Below, one piece after another: positions 34,087 through 42,231 of a DNA stretch of 64,000 nucleotides; the first letter of the stretch is position 1, and every line of letters begins with the position of its first letter. A program made the position numbers and the translations under genes. The notes below the pieces were generated by a model. It saw only the letters and a program-made list of their open reading frames with translations, did not search any database and was not told the DNA's origin. The DNA comes from Eubacterium limosum (GTDB lineage: Bacteria; Bacillota; Clostridia; Eubacteriales; Eubacteriaceae): the NCBI RefSeq assembly GCF_000807675.2, contig NZ_CP019962.1:3879157-3943156 (forward strand). Direction: 5' to 3'.

Positions 34087-34126
34087 AAAAAATGCCATGG
34101 TACTCCCACTGGAACACCATGGCATT
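34087..34126 (-). terminator. Terminator of the SWIM-domain gene
   Basis: AATGCCATGGT / ACCATGGCATT (11 bp) with a 14-nt loop is followed on the minus strand by a U-run. It lies 11 bp beyond the SWIM gene stop. Confidence 0.8.
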
Positions 34127-34136
34127 CTAAATTTTG

Positions 34137-35780
34137 TCAAAGTTCTTCAAGCTCTTCAATAAGTGCGCGCCGTTTAGCATAACGGAGACGCCAATCCGCA
34201 GTCAGGATCCTTACTTTTTCTGGCCCGCCGGGGTAGTCCTGCATTTTTCTCAGATAATCCACGATCTGCTGATACTTTCTTCGGTTTGCCGCCTTCTTAA
34301 CCATCGCCTTTAAAAGCTCGGCGTAGAGCTCCAGAGTGTCCTCAGGGCATCCTGCCTTAAGCGTTTCCTCATAGTAATCCAAGTCGGAAAGCTCTCCCTG
34401 GCTGCGGATGCTTTCCAGAAGAAGCTCACACAGTCCCTCTTCCTCATACAGGTCGCGCAGATTATGTCCATAATCCACGGCTTTGAATATTTCTTCACGA
34501 AGCTCGTGCCATTCCGCCTCGCCGCAGAGAGCCTTTAGCTTTTTGAAATCCTCCAGATTGACAAAATCCTCGCCCACCAGCATTTCTGCCAGTGCCTTTT
34601 TCAGGGCTTCGGGCCTGCCCAACTTTTCATACAGCCAAACCAGCACACGCTGATATTCATCAATTTTGGCTGGGTCATCCCGGTCCATCTCCATACTCTC
34701 ATTGATCATCCCAATGGCGGCGTCCATCTCACCATACTTGATTTTCAGGGAAATGGCGGTATTCCGTATTCCGGAAAAACGCCAGTATTTTTTCTGGTAG
34801 GCCTCGATGGCTTCCCTTGGCAGCTCCATTTTTTCCATGAGCTGTACCCGGCAGACAACATAGGTTTCAAGCCAGTAATCGAGCCGCTCCTGTGTGGCGT
34901 TCCGGATGAGCCAGTCCACGGTTTTCATGCTCTCGGCAAGCAGCACCGGCTTCCAGTTCCATTTCATAAAGACATCAAAGACATAGTCCTCAAGATAGTC
35001 GAGCGTGTCGCCGCCCAGACGATTCATAAACCAATGGTGCATCCTCCGCTCTTCTGCCTCATCATTGATATGAGTCAGGATTTTCATCCATCCCTCTGCG
35101 CAGTCCTGGGCAATAAAATCAATATCTCCGTCGGAGTCATCAATCTCTATCTGGCAGAGCTTGGTGTAAACCATGGCGGTAAAATCAAAGGCACTCCCAT
35201 AGTGCTCCCGGACCATCAGGGCCTCAAGATTATCATTATAAAACTGCTCAACCTCCTCACAAAAGTCTTTTACATCCCAGTATGGAATAAACTGCTCCAG
35301 CCCCAGATATTTCTTGCAAATGGCGTTTAGAGAGCGTTCCAGAGGGCGAAGCTCCTCAATGCTCTCCCCCTTAAAAAAGCGGAGCCAGAGGCGGTTTGCA
35401 AGGTTCCTGTCCGTGCAGGCCAGCTCGTAGATAAAATCTCTGAGCTCATTTTCTCTCGCCCCCTGTACAAGGGCGTACAGCTCAGTGTTTTCAAACTGCC
35501 ATGGGTCCCTGAACGTCTCGGATACACTTTCCGTCAGGGCAAAAAGCGCTGCCGCCATATGTTTGCAGTGAGTGCCCTCTGACGCATAGGTACAATCGCA
35601 GTGCATGGCAGCGACCTCGCCAAATTCTGTTTCGATCATCACCCGGTAGTCTTTTGTATCGCGCACCACTGCCTCATAGCCATTATCACAGCGCACTGCC
35701 TCCAGAACCTGGTCGTTTGTAAAAAGTTCATATCCATTATCTAAAATATCTTTTGTAAAAAAATCTTCCCATTTTTTCAT
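34137..35780 (-). CDS. SWIM zinc finger domain protein
   Basis: The 547-aa protein has a SWIM zinc-binding motif near residues 58-73 (CDCTYASEGTHCKHM, pattern CxC...CxH). The N-terminus KKWEDFFTKDILDNGYELF is typical of SWIM proteins in Firmicutes. The rest is a long, acidic, helix-rich region with tetratricopeptide-like spacing (for example AIGMINESMEMDRDDPAKIDEYQRVLVWLYEKLGR). SWIM domains bind DNA or proteins; the role here is unknown. It is a single gene with no obvious partner. Confidence 0.85.
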   Translation of the reverse strand: MKKWEDFFTKDILDNGYELFTNDQVLEAVRCDNGYEAVVRDTKDYRVMIETEFGEVAAMHCDCTYASEGTHCKHMAAALFALTESVSETFRDPWQFENTELYALVQGARENELRDFIYELACTDRNLANRLWLRFFKGESIEELRPLERSLNAICKKYLGLEQFIPYWDVKDFCEEVEQFYNDNLEALMVREHYGSAFDFTAMVYTKLCQIEIDDSDGDIDFIAQDCAEGWMKILTHINDEAEERRMHHWFMNRLGGDTLDYLEDYVFDVFMKWNWKPVLLAESMKTVDWLIRNATQERLDYWLETYVVCRVQLMEKMELPREAIEAYQKKYWRFSGIRNTAISLKIKYGEMDAAIGMINESMEMDRDDPAKIDEYQRVLVWLYEKLGRPEALKKALAEMLVGEDFVNLEDFKKLKALCGEAEWHELREEIFKAVDYGHNLRDLYEEEGLCELLLESIRSQGELSDLDYYEETLKAGCPEDTLELYAELLKAMVKKAANRRKYQQIVDYLRKMQDYPGGPEKVRILTADWRLRYAKRRALIEELEEL

Positions 35781-35958
35781 TATTATTTCTCCCTTTTGCT
35801 ATAGGGCTATTTTATCTCAGCCTGCTCTACTTTACAATTACTAATTGATTTTCTTCAAATGCAGCGCTTTATTTTTGAAGCTAAAATGCAGAAAAATCAT
35901 ATTTTTTTATGCTGAAAAACATTTTCGAAAAAAAAGTTAAAAATTTTTAAAATTAGTG

Positions 35959-35987
35959 TTGACAAAGCGGACAAAAAAAGTTATTAT
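35959..35987 (+). promoter_or_regulatory. tRNA-Leu promoter
   Basis: TTGACA (35959-35964), a 17-bp spacer and TATTAT (35982-35987) lie about 50 bp upstream of the tRNA. The 175 bp before it are AT-rich, with no other signal seen. Confidence 0.8.
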
Positions 35988-36037
35988 ATACAAGCACTCA
36001 GGAAATGAGTCGCCGCTCAGAAAAAAAAGAGCGCTGT

Positions 36038-36123
36038 GCGAGAGTGTTGGAATTGGCAGACAAGCACGTTTCAGAGGCGTGTGTGCTACGCACGTACGGG
36101 TTCGACTCCCGTTTCTCGCACCA
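36038..36123 (+). tRNA. tRNA-Leu, anticodon CAG
   Basis: An 86-nt class II tRNA with acceptor GCGAGAG paired near the 3' end, anticodon stem CACGT/GCGTG with loop TTCAGAG (anticodon CAG, reading CUG), variable arm TGTGCTACGCAC and T arm ACGGGTTCGACTCCCGT. CCA is encoded. Confidence 0.95.
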
Positions 36124-36139
36124 TTTAATTGGTGACAAG

Positions 36140-36168
36140 GCAGATGTTAAAATAACATCTGCTTTTTT
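36140..36168 (+). terminator. tRNA-Leu terminator
   Basis: GCAGATGTTA / TAACATCTGC is followed by a T-run, 16 bp after the encoded CCA. Confidence 0.9.
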
Positions 36169-36239
36169 ATTTTTTGCCACCCCAATCGCCACTCTAGCCG
36201 CCGCCTTTCCTTGTCGCCAGATTTTTACATATAAAAAAA

Positions 36240-36262
36240 GGAGAATTTTTCATTCTCCATTA
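36240..36262. repeat. 23-bp hairpin direct repeat, left bracket of element copy B
   Basis: The 23 bp contain the hairpin GGAGAAT-TTTTC-ATTCTCC and are identical to 36494-36516. On the minus strand this copy is followed by seven U residues, so it still looks like the complete original terminator of the gene at 36514-36891. Confidence 0.88.
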
Positions 36263-36493
36263 CCGTGTGTCAAAAAACCTCAAGAGACGAAGCCTTTTAT
36301 CTAAGGAAGAAAAAAGCGTCCTGCGGCCACTGCTTTTACACACACTTCTTATTAGGTAAGGCAAATACCTGATCGCTCCAGTGTCCGGCTCTTCCGATAA
36401 AGTGGCATGATTCCTGGCCGTTTACCGTGGCGCCTGGACCTTTTTTCTTATCTGGATAAAAGGCGCAGTCTCAGACTACGCCACTTTTTTAAT
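36263..36493 (+). mobile_element. Terminator-bracketed interspersed element, copy B (MITE-like)
   Basis: This 231-bp non-coding segment has the same orientation as copy A and is the inverse of copy C. The left end has TGTCAAAAAACC from 36268 and the right end has CACTTTTTTAAT; the terminal TTTGACA seen in the other copies has decayed here. About 45 bp at each end form an imperfect inverted repeat (GCCTTTTAT...AAGAAAAAAG on both). It sits between exact 23-bp direct repeats of a terminator hairpin. Confidence 0.8.
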
Positions 36494-36516
36494 GGAGAAT
36501 TTTTCATTCTCCATTA
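36494..36516. repeat. 23-bp hairpin direct repeat, right bracket of element copy B
   Basis: It is identical to 36240-36262 and here extends to the palindrome AATGGAGAAT-TTTTC-ATTCTCCATT. It overlaps the stop codon of the next gene (36514). This copy lacks the following U-run, as expected if an element was inserted between hairpin and U-run. Confidence 0.88.
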
Positions 36517-36891
36517 TTTAAAGTCTTTTCCCAGCGCTTCACTGAGCAGTACGCAAAAATCTTCCCAGCTTTCAGGATATGCCGCGGTGCCTCCCAGTCT
36601 TTTCTCAGAATCTTCAAAAACCAACGTCATCTCCCAGATTGGGCCGTCCAGACAGCTCAGATCATAATATTTTTTCTTCCACTGCAGTACGCCAGCTTCC
36701 GCCATCCCTTTTTTAAAGGCGTCCAGCGCCTCGGTATCCAGTGTTTTTAAATACTTGGGGGGTTGATAAAAAAGCGCACTGGCAGACCAGCATGCCTTAC
36801 CTGTTTCAAAATCAATACAGGCCGCATAGCCATCTCCCACATAGCCGTCGGTGGTCACCTTAAGCTGCCGGATATCATCATAATTTTCCAT
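36514..36891 (-). CDS. Hypothetical protein, 125 aa
   Basis: I do not recognise this family. It is a soluble, slightly acidic protein starting MENYDDIRQLKVTTDGYVGDGYAACIDFETGKACW and ending FCVLLSEALGKDFK, with no signal peptide or metal motif. A coding role is supported by a GGGAGGCGACGATTTT leader with GGGAGG before the ATG and by a tailored terminator at its stop. It is a single gene, divergent from the NusG-II/Gx pair. Confidence 0.7.
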   Translation of the reverse strand: MENYDDIRQLKVTTDGYVGDGYAACIDFETGKACWSASALFYQPPKYLKTLDTEALDAFKKGMAEAGVLQWKKKYYDLSCLDGPIWEMTLVFEDSEKRLGGTAAYPESWEDFCVLLSEALGKDFK

Positions 36892-37003
36892 AAAATCGTC
36901 GCCTCCCGTCTTAAGAAGTGATTATATCAAAAAAGTTGCTCTTTACCAAGACTGTTTTTTTCGTTAAAATGGACTTTAGAATGAACCAAAGGACAAATCA
37001 AAC

Positions 37004-37345
37004 ATGAAAAAACGTGATCTGATCATTATTGCCGGGGTTGTGGCCGTTGCCCTCATCGCCTTCGGTATCTTCCACCTCATGAACAACAAGAGCTCCGGCC
37101 TTATGCTGCGGGTCAGCCAGAACGGCGAGGTTATCCGCACGCTGCCGCTTAGTCAGGACCATACCGAAACCATCACCAGCGATCTCGGCAGCAACACCAT
37201 TGTCATTAAAGACCGCAGCGCCCGGGTCGAAAGCGCAGACTGCGATAACCAGGTGTGTGTGCACAGCCCGGCGATCCAGTCCCCTGGAGAGACCATTGCC
37301 TGCCTGCCCCACCGGCTGATTCTTGAAATCATACAGGAGCCTTAA
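37004..37345 (+). CDS. NusG domain II-containing membrane-anchored protein
   Basis: The 113-aa protein has one N-terminal helix (about 5-24, LIIIAGVVAVALIAFGIFHLM) and an extracytoplasmic NusG-II domain with VESADCDNQVCVHSPAIQSPGETIACLPHRLILEI, including three cysteines and the characteristic ACLPHRL. Such proteins are regularly encoded beside a Gx transporter, as here, often near Rnf or ApbE genes. Their exact job is unknown; extracytoplasmic redox or flavin handling has been proposed. The next gene starts 1 bp after its stop. Confidence 0.88.
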   Translation: MKKRDLIIIAGVVAVALIAFGIFHLMNNKSSGLMLRVSQNGEVIRTLPLSQDHTETITSDLGSNTIVIKDRSARVESADCDNQVCVHSPAIQSPGETIACLPHRLILEIIQEP

Positions 37346-37346
37346 A

Positions 37347-37862
37347 ATGGAAAACAAAACGCGCCGCCTGGTCGTCATTGCCCTGTACACCGCACTGGCT
37401 TTAATTCTCAGCTATCTGGAATCCCTGGTGCCCATCCCCATGCCTGTGCCCGGAGCCAAGGTCGGCCTGCCCAACATCGTGACCCTCATCTCACTGCTGA
37501 CTCTGGGTACTCCCCTGACCCTGCTCATCGTCACCGCACGGATCTTTTTATCCGGCTTTTTATTTGGCAGCATGAGCGCGATTCTCTACTCCCTGGCCGG
37601 AGGACTCCTGAGCCTTGGGGTGATGGCCCTGCTTTTAAAGGCCGCCAGAGAAAAGCTCTCCCTCATCACCATCAGCCTGCTCGGCGCAGTGTCCCACAAC
37701 CTGGGCCAGCTGGCCGTAGCGGCCGCTGTGGTACAAAATATGAACCTGTTCTGGTCTTATCTGCCCTTTCTTATGCTGCTCGCCATCCCGACAGGGATCG
37801 TGGTAGGCGTAGCGGCGAACCTTTTGTACCGGCAGCTTCAGAAAATCAATCTATTTAAATAA
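37347..37862 (+). CDS. Gx transporter family protein (heptaprenyl diphosphate synthase component I-like)
   Basis: The 171-aa protein has five or six predicted helices and the family motif SYLESLVPIPMPVPGAKVGLPNIVTLI near its start. Proteins of this type carry the name heptaprenyl diphosphate synthase component I for historical reasons but look like small ECF-type S components. It is coupled to the NusG-II gene. The frame is open 24 nt further upstream, but the ATG at 37347 has AGGAGC 7 nt ahead. Confidence 0.88.
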   Translation: MENKTRRLVVIALYTALALILSYLESLVPIPMPVPGAKVGLPNIVTLISLLTLGTPLTLLIVTARIFLSGFLFGSMSAILYSLAGGLLSLGVMALLLKAAREKLSLITISLLGAVSHNLGQLAVAAAVVQNMNLFWSYLPFLMLLAIPTGIVVGVAANLLYRQLQKINLFK

Positions 37863-37876
37863 AGAGGACAAACAAA

Positions 37877-38560
37877 ATGGAATCCATCAATATCTTGATC
37901 GTCGAGGACGATGTCAACATCAGCAACATGCTCGTGGATCTGCTGACACACAGCGGCTATACGGCAGATACCGCCTATTCTGGTACCGAGGCCTTATTCT
38001 GCCTTGAAAAGAAAAGCTATGCTTTAATCCTTCTGGATTTAATGCTCCCGGGAATGAGCGGCGAGGAAGTGCTGAAAAGCCTGCGCCAGACCTCGGACAC
38101 CCTGGTCATCGCCGTGTCCGCAAAGGACGATTCTCCCACCAAGATCAGCCTGCTCAAAAACGGCGCAGATGACTATATTACCAAGCCCTTTAACAACGAA
38201 GAGCTTCTGGCCCGTATCGAGGCTCTTTTGCGCCGTAATTCAGGAAATACAAGCCTTTCAGGCAAAACCCTGACCTATAAAGGGCTCACCCTCAACCCCT
38301 CTACCTATGAAGTCTACCTGAAAGGGCAGCCCCTGTCACTGACTAAGCGCGAATACAAAATTCTGGAGCTTCTGATGCAAAACCCACAGCGTGTTTTTTC
38401 CAAAAATGTCATCTACGAGACTGTCTGGGAGGATTTGTTCCTGGGCGAGGATAACGCCATCAATGTGCACATCAGCAACCTGCGCCAGAAGCTGGCTAAA
38501 ATCGACCCCGACGAAGCCTATATCCAAACGGTCTGGGGCATTGGCTTTAAAATGAAATAG
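37877..38560 (+). CDS. OmpR-family response regulator
   Basis: The 227-aa regulator has a receiver domain with phospho-acceptor D54 (LILLDLMLPG), AVSAKDD and DYITKPFNNEELLARI, and a winged-helix output domain (LTKREYKILELLMQ; AINVHISNLRQKL; TVWGIGFKM). It opens a four-gene set with an ABC exporter and a kinase whose order (RR, ATPase, permease, kinase) is common in bacitracin/lantibiotic-response modules. AAAGAGGAC precedes the ATG; it lies 14 bp after the Gx gene. Confidence 0.93.
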   Translation: MESINILIVEDDVNISNMLVDLLTHSGYTADTAYSGTEALFCLEKKSYALILLDLMLPGMSGEEVLKSLRQTSDTLVIAVSAKDDSPTKISLLKNGADDYITKPFNNEELLARIEALLRRNSGNTSLSGKTLTYKGLTLNPSTYEVYLKGQPLSLTKREYKILELLMQNPQRVFSKNVIYETVWEDLFLGEDNAINVHISNLRQKLAKIDPDEAYIQTVWGIGFKMK

Positions 38561-38667
38561 CGTCAATCTTTATCTTTTCTTTAGGATTGGCTTACAGAAT
38601 TTAAAAAACAGCGTGTTACAATAAAATTGAAAGCCACCTGAATAAAAACAGAAAAGGATCAAAAACC

Positions 38668-39618
38668 ATGTCCACTATCCTGAAAACCCATAATCTTACA
38701 AAGATCTTTCCACCCTCGGGATTTGCCCGGCATAAAAAACGAAAGAGCGAGGGCCGCCATGCCGTCGACCATGTAAATATGACCATCCGGAAAGGCGATA
38801 TTTACGGCCTGATCGGGCGAAATGGCGCGGGAAAAACCACCCTCATGCGCCTGATCGCAGGCCTCATGCCCCCGACCGAGGGCACCATGACCCTCTTTGA
38901 CAGTACAGAGCTGGAACAGCACCGCAAGCGGACAGGCTGTATCATTGAGGCGCCCGGGCTTTACGGCAACATGAGCGCTCCGGATAACCTGAAGGCCCAC
39001 AGACGTCTGCTTGGCATCACCAGCAGCACCGCTGTTGCCGATTCCCTCGAAGCCGTTGGCCTGAGCAGCACTGACCGCAAAAAGGTCAAGCACTTCTCAC
39101 TGGGGATGCGCCAGCGCCTCGGTATTGCCATGGCCCTTCTGGGCAGTCCGGACTTTCTCATTCTGGATGAGCCCACCAATGGCCTCGACCCAAGGGGGAT
39201 TGCGGAAATCCGCACTGTCCTGACACAGCTCAGCCAGGAGCGGGGTGTGACCGTTCTTATTTCAAGCCATATCCTCGGTGAGCTGTCAAAGCTGGCCACC
39301 TGCTTCGGCATCATGCGCGAGGGCATGCTCATTGACGAGTTTAACCGGGAGGATCTGGAAACACGCTGTCAGCGCTGCCTGAAAATGGTTGTGGACCAGC
39401 CTAAAAAAGCCGCGATGCTCATCGAGACCCTTCTGGGCACGGACAATTATGACATTCTGCCAGAAAACACCATCCGTCTTTTCGACTATGTGGACCAGAG
39501 CGGTTTTGTCAACCGGGAGCTTAACCAAAACGGCATCCTGGTCGAATCCATCACGCCGGTCGGGCAGGATATCGAGGCTTATTTTATGTCGAAGATGGGA
39601 GGTGAAGACCGTGCTTAA
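38668..39618 (+). CDS. ABC transporter ATP-binding protein
   Basis: The 316-aa ATPase has Walker A GRNGAGKTT (about 50-58), signature FSLGMRQRLGIAMAL, Walker B FLILDEPTNGLDP and switch ISSHILGELS. The FSLGMRQRLGIA signature is again the BcrA/LanF class. The N-terminal insert FARHKKRKSEGRH (about 19-31) is unusual for the class. It overlaps the permease gene by 8 bp. The AAAAGGATCAAAAACC leader supports the start. Confidence 0.92.
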   Translation: MSTILKTHNLTKIFPPSGFARHKKRKSEGRHAVDHVNMTIRKGDIYGLIGRNGAGKTTLMRLIAGLMPPTEGTMTLFDSTELEQHRKRTGCIIEAPGLYGNMSAPDNLKAHRRLLGITSSTAVADSLEAVGLSSTDRKKVKHFSLGMRQRLGIAMALLGSPDFLILDEPTNGLDPRGIAEIRTVLTQLSQERGVTVLISSHILGELSKLATCFGIMREGMLIDEFNREDLETRCQRCLKMVVDQPKKAAMLIETLLGTDNYDILPENTIRLFDYVDQSGFVNRELNQNGILVESITPVGQDIEAYFMSKMGGEDRA

Positions 39619-40480
39619 CCTGCTGCGCTCTGACCTTTTCAAGCTTTTTAAGGCAAAATCCTTCAGGGTCTGCATGATCCTCTGTGTGGCGCTCATGGCC
39701 TTTGTCGCTGTTGGACAGCTCTATTCCGCCGATCTTTTTTCAAACATGTCCCCTGCCGCCCTCCAGGAATCTGAGAACCGTATTGAAGAGAACAACAGCT
39801 TTGGCATCCGTTTCGGATTGTCGAACAGCTCGGAAAATCTGGCTAAAACGATTGAAGCCATGCAAAATTACAATGCCAGTTCCTTCATCGAAACTGCTCT
39901 TTCCGGCAGTGTAACCACGGTTTTAATGGCAGTTTTTATCTCCCTGTACATCGGTGCAGATTTCAGGGATGGAACGCTCCGCAACACTGTGTCGAAGGGC
40001 TTTAAAAGACGCGATATCTATCTTTCAAAACTCATCACCGTCATGGCCGCAACCTTCTTTCTCGTTGTGCTGGCCATACTCAGCGCTGTTCTGTTCAGCG
40101 GCCTGTGCTGGGGCTTTAGCTCCCTGGATTCACAGACTGTCAGTCTGCTGGCTTACCGGCTCTTTTTACAGACCCTGCTGCACCTCGGGCTGGCTTCCTT
40201 CTTTGTCATGACCGCTGTATTCATCAAACAGACCGGCCCCACCGTAGCCGTCAACATCTGTCTGCTTATTTTTGTCACCGCCTTTTTATCTGTCGGCAAC
40301 GCTTTTCACGCCACAGATTTTAACCTGCTCACCATCTGGATCGCCGAAGCGCTTTCCAGCCTTGAATTTGACACAGTCAGCGGCCTGGTCGTACTTCAAG
40401 CCCTGGCGCTTATGGTGGTTTATATTTTATTGCCCACGCTGGCAGGCATTGCCGTTTTCAAAAAACGGGACATTATGTGA
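39611..40480 (+). CDS. ABC-2 type permease
   Basis: The 289-aa protein starts with a short basic segment (VLNLLRSDLFKLFKAKSFR) and helix 1. It then has an extracytoplasmic loop of about 60 residues and five more helices, a BcrB/LanE-like layout. I choose the GTG at 39611 because GGGAGGT lies 7 nt upstream; the longer frame back to 39389 is inside the ATPase gene. Another in-frame GTG lies at 39602. It has no second permease partner, so the transporter is probably a homodimer of this subunit with the ATPase. Confidence 0.85.
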   Translation: MLNLLRSDLFKLFKAKSFRVCMILCVALMAFVAVGQLYSADLFSNMSPAALQESENRIEENNSFGIRFGLSNSSENLAKTIEAMQNYNASSFIETALSGSVTTVLMAVFISLYIGADFRDGTLRNTVSKGFKRRDIYLSKLITVMAATFFLVVLAILSAVLFSGLCWGFSSLDSQTVSLLAYRLFLQTLLHLGLASFFVMTAVFIKQTGPTVAVNICLLIFVTAFLSVGNAFHATDFNLLTIWIAEALSSLEFDTVSGLVVLQALALMVVYILLPTLAGIAVFKKRDIM

Positions 40481-40487
40481 GGTTTTT

Positions 40488-41399
40488 ATGGAAGTATCAC
40501 TCATTATACTCTGCATTATCCTCGGGGCAGCCGCCCTCTTTTCCATTATTCACAGTCTGCTTTTGAAAAGGCAGATCCGGGATATTATACGGCAAAATCA
40601 TTTTATACAAAATGAGGATACCAACCTGCCCATCACTGCCGCCATGCCCGATAAGGAGGTGGAGGCTCTGATCGAAAGCATCAATACTCTGCTGGAGACC
40701 CACCGCCAGTTTGAAATCCGCATGACTCAGGCAAACCGCAGTTTTAAAAACAGCATCACAAGCATTTCACACGACCTGCGTACCCCGCTCACTTCTGCCT
40801 CAGGCTATATCCAGATGCTCCAGGATTTTGATCTGCCTGAGGAAACCCGAGCCGAGTATCTGGAAATTGTCCAGCAGCGGATTCAGGCAGTGCGCAAGCT
40901 TTTAGACCAGCTTTTTGAATTTGCGCGCATCGAGGCGGATGAGCTGGTTCTTGCCGAGGAACCAGTCAACCTCGGCAATGTGCTGCGCGATACGCTGGCT
41001 TTGTTTTACAATGATTTCTGCAGTCAGGACAGCGAACCGGAAATCCAGATTCCTGATGATCCCTTTATCGTCACCGGTGATGCCGATGCCTTCAAACGGA
41101 TTTTCAGCAACATCTTAAGCAATGCCCTGACCCACGGCGAAGGCCATTTTTCCATAAAAGCCGTATTAGCGGACTGCGCCATAAACATTACCTTTGAGAA
41201 CAGTACGCACAGCATTACCCCCGACGATCTTCCATGTATTTTTGACCGCTTCTACACAACCGATGTGTCCAGAAGCCGTAAGACCACCGGCCTGGGCCTT
41301 TCCATCGCCAAACGCCTTGCCACCCGCATGGGCGGCAGCATTAGTGCGTCGCTTGACGATGATGTGTTTGGCATACATTTGCAGTTTTCTTTGAAATGA
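40488..41399 (+). CDS. Sensor histidine kinase, single membrane helix
   Basis: The 303-aa kinase has one helix (about 3-25) and almost no extracytoplasmic part. The dimerisation domain follows with SISHDLRTPLTSASGYIQML, where H95 is the predicted phospho-site. The ATPase domain has NILSNALTHGEG, a divergent G1 region (TFENSTHSITPDDLPCIFDRFYTTD) and the G2 box GLGLSIAKRLA. Intramembrane-sensing kinases of this build usually detect peptide antibiotics together with their ABC partner. It lies 7 bp after the permease; the ATG has GAGG 9 nt upstream. Confidence 0.92.
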   Translation: MEVSLIILCIILGAAALFSIIHSLLLKRQIRDIIRQNHFIQNEDTNLPITAAMPDKEVEALIESINTLLETHRQFEIRMTQANRSFKNSITSISHDLRTPLTSASGYIQMLQDFDLPEETRAEYLEIVQQRIQAVRKLLDQLFEFARIEADELVLAEEPVNLGNVLRDTLALFYNDFCSQDSEPEIQIPDDPFIVTGDADAFKRIFSNILSNALTHGEGHFSIKAVLADCAINITFENSTHSITPDDLPCIFDRFYTTDVSRSRKTTGLGLSIAKRLATRMGGSISASLDDDVFGIHLQFSLK

Positions 41400-41477
41400 T
41401 AAATATAAACATTCGATTTTTGTCTGAAGAATGGCTTTTTTAAAAGTTTTCTTTATGACAATTCGGATGTTTTTATT

Positions 41478-41545
41478 TTTATCATTTAATTTTTAATGAT
41501 AAACATTAATTTTTACTTGACACACATCAACTAAAGCTTTATAAT
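41478..41545 (+). promoter_or_regulatory. Consensus promoter with upstream inverted repeat, DUF2975/XRE unit
   Basis: TTGACA (41517-41522), a 17-bp spacer and TATAAT (41540-41545) are a perfect sigma-A promoter. Just upstream, TTTATCATT and AATGATAAA form a 9-bp inverted repeat (41478-41503), a candidate operator for the XRE repressor at the end of the unit. Confidence 0.8.
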
Positions 41546-41574
41546 GAACTTAAGAAAACAAAGGAGGTGTTCTT

Positions 41575-42231
41575 ATGGAAAACGGTTTAAAAAAGCGTTA
41601 TATTCTTCTGCGCTCTATTGTCACAGTCTTTCTTGCCCTTTGTATTTTTAATTTAATTGCGGGATTAACTTTTACAGGCCTCAGTCTTTCAGTTCCCAGC
41701 GAGGTTTATGAAGCGGCCGAAATTACCAAACCGTCGGATATTACAAAAACGGTTATCCAGTATTATCCGGAGTCTGTTCAGCCTATTGTTAAGGCTATTG
41801 GCAGAATTGCCATTTGGATAAACCCATCCTACCATGTTAGCTTTTCTGCAAAAAATATACCTTCAAATCCAAAGGTTGTGTTTCAGCTTGTTTTATGGAG
41901 CAACCTGTCCATCGCCTGTTTATCTGGAGTCATCTGGTGGCAGCTCAGAAAACTGTTTAGCAAAATGACTTCTGCTGAACCGCCTCTTCCAGCAGAAAAA
42001 ATAAAAGCACTGCGTTGTGTCTCCATCCTGTTAATGATCATCGCCACCGTTCCCCATACGTTAGAGACATTTCTTTATAACTGGTTTTTTGGTTCTTTTG
42101 CTGATATTGCATTCATCGACCTGGGTAATATCGGCAGTTCTGGATTCTCTGTTATTGGCAGTTTTCCTTCACTTATTCTTTTGATCATTGGGATTTGCCT
42201 GTTTGAAAATAGTAGAAGAATTTATGATTGA
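41575..42231 (+). CDS. DUF2975 family membrane protein (first of two)
   Basis: The 218-aa protein has four predicted helices: about 13-33, 95-118, 140-160 and 185-212. The order LWSNLSIACLSGVIWWQLRKLF, AEKIKALRCVSILLMIIATVPHTLE, then a glycine-rich segment and a last helix matches DUF2975, the YoaS-like family often paired with a YozG-type XRE regulator. Function is unknown. It has AAAGGAGGTG before the ATG and overlaps its paralogue. Confidence 0.82.
   Translation: MENGLKKRYILLRSIVTVFLALCIFNLIAGLTFTGLSLSVPSEVYEAAEITKPSDITKTVIQYYPESVQPIVKAIGRIAIWINPSYHVSFSAKNIPSNPKVVFQLVLWSNLSIACLSGVIWWQLRKLFSKMTSAEPPLPAEKIKALRCVSILLMIIATVPHTLETFLYNWFFGSFADIAFIDLGNIGSSGFSVIGSFPSLILLIIGICLFENSRRIYD

Noticed and set aside
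36005-36304. 99-codon open frame over tRNA-Leu
   Set aside because: It runs through a clear tRNA and its terminator, so it is not coding.
39389-39610. Upstream extension of the second exporter's permease
   Set aside because: This part overlaps the ATPase gene out of frame; the GTG at 39611 has a good ribosome site.
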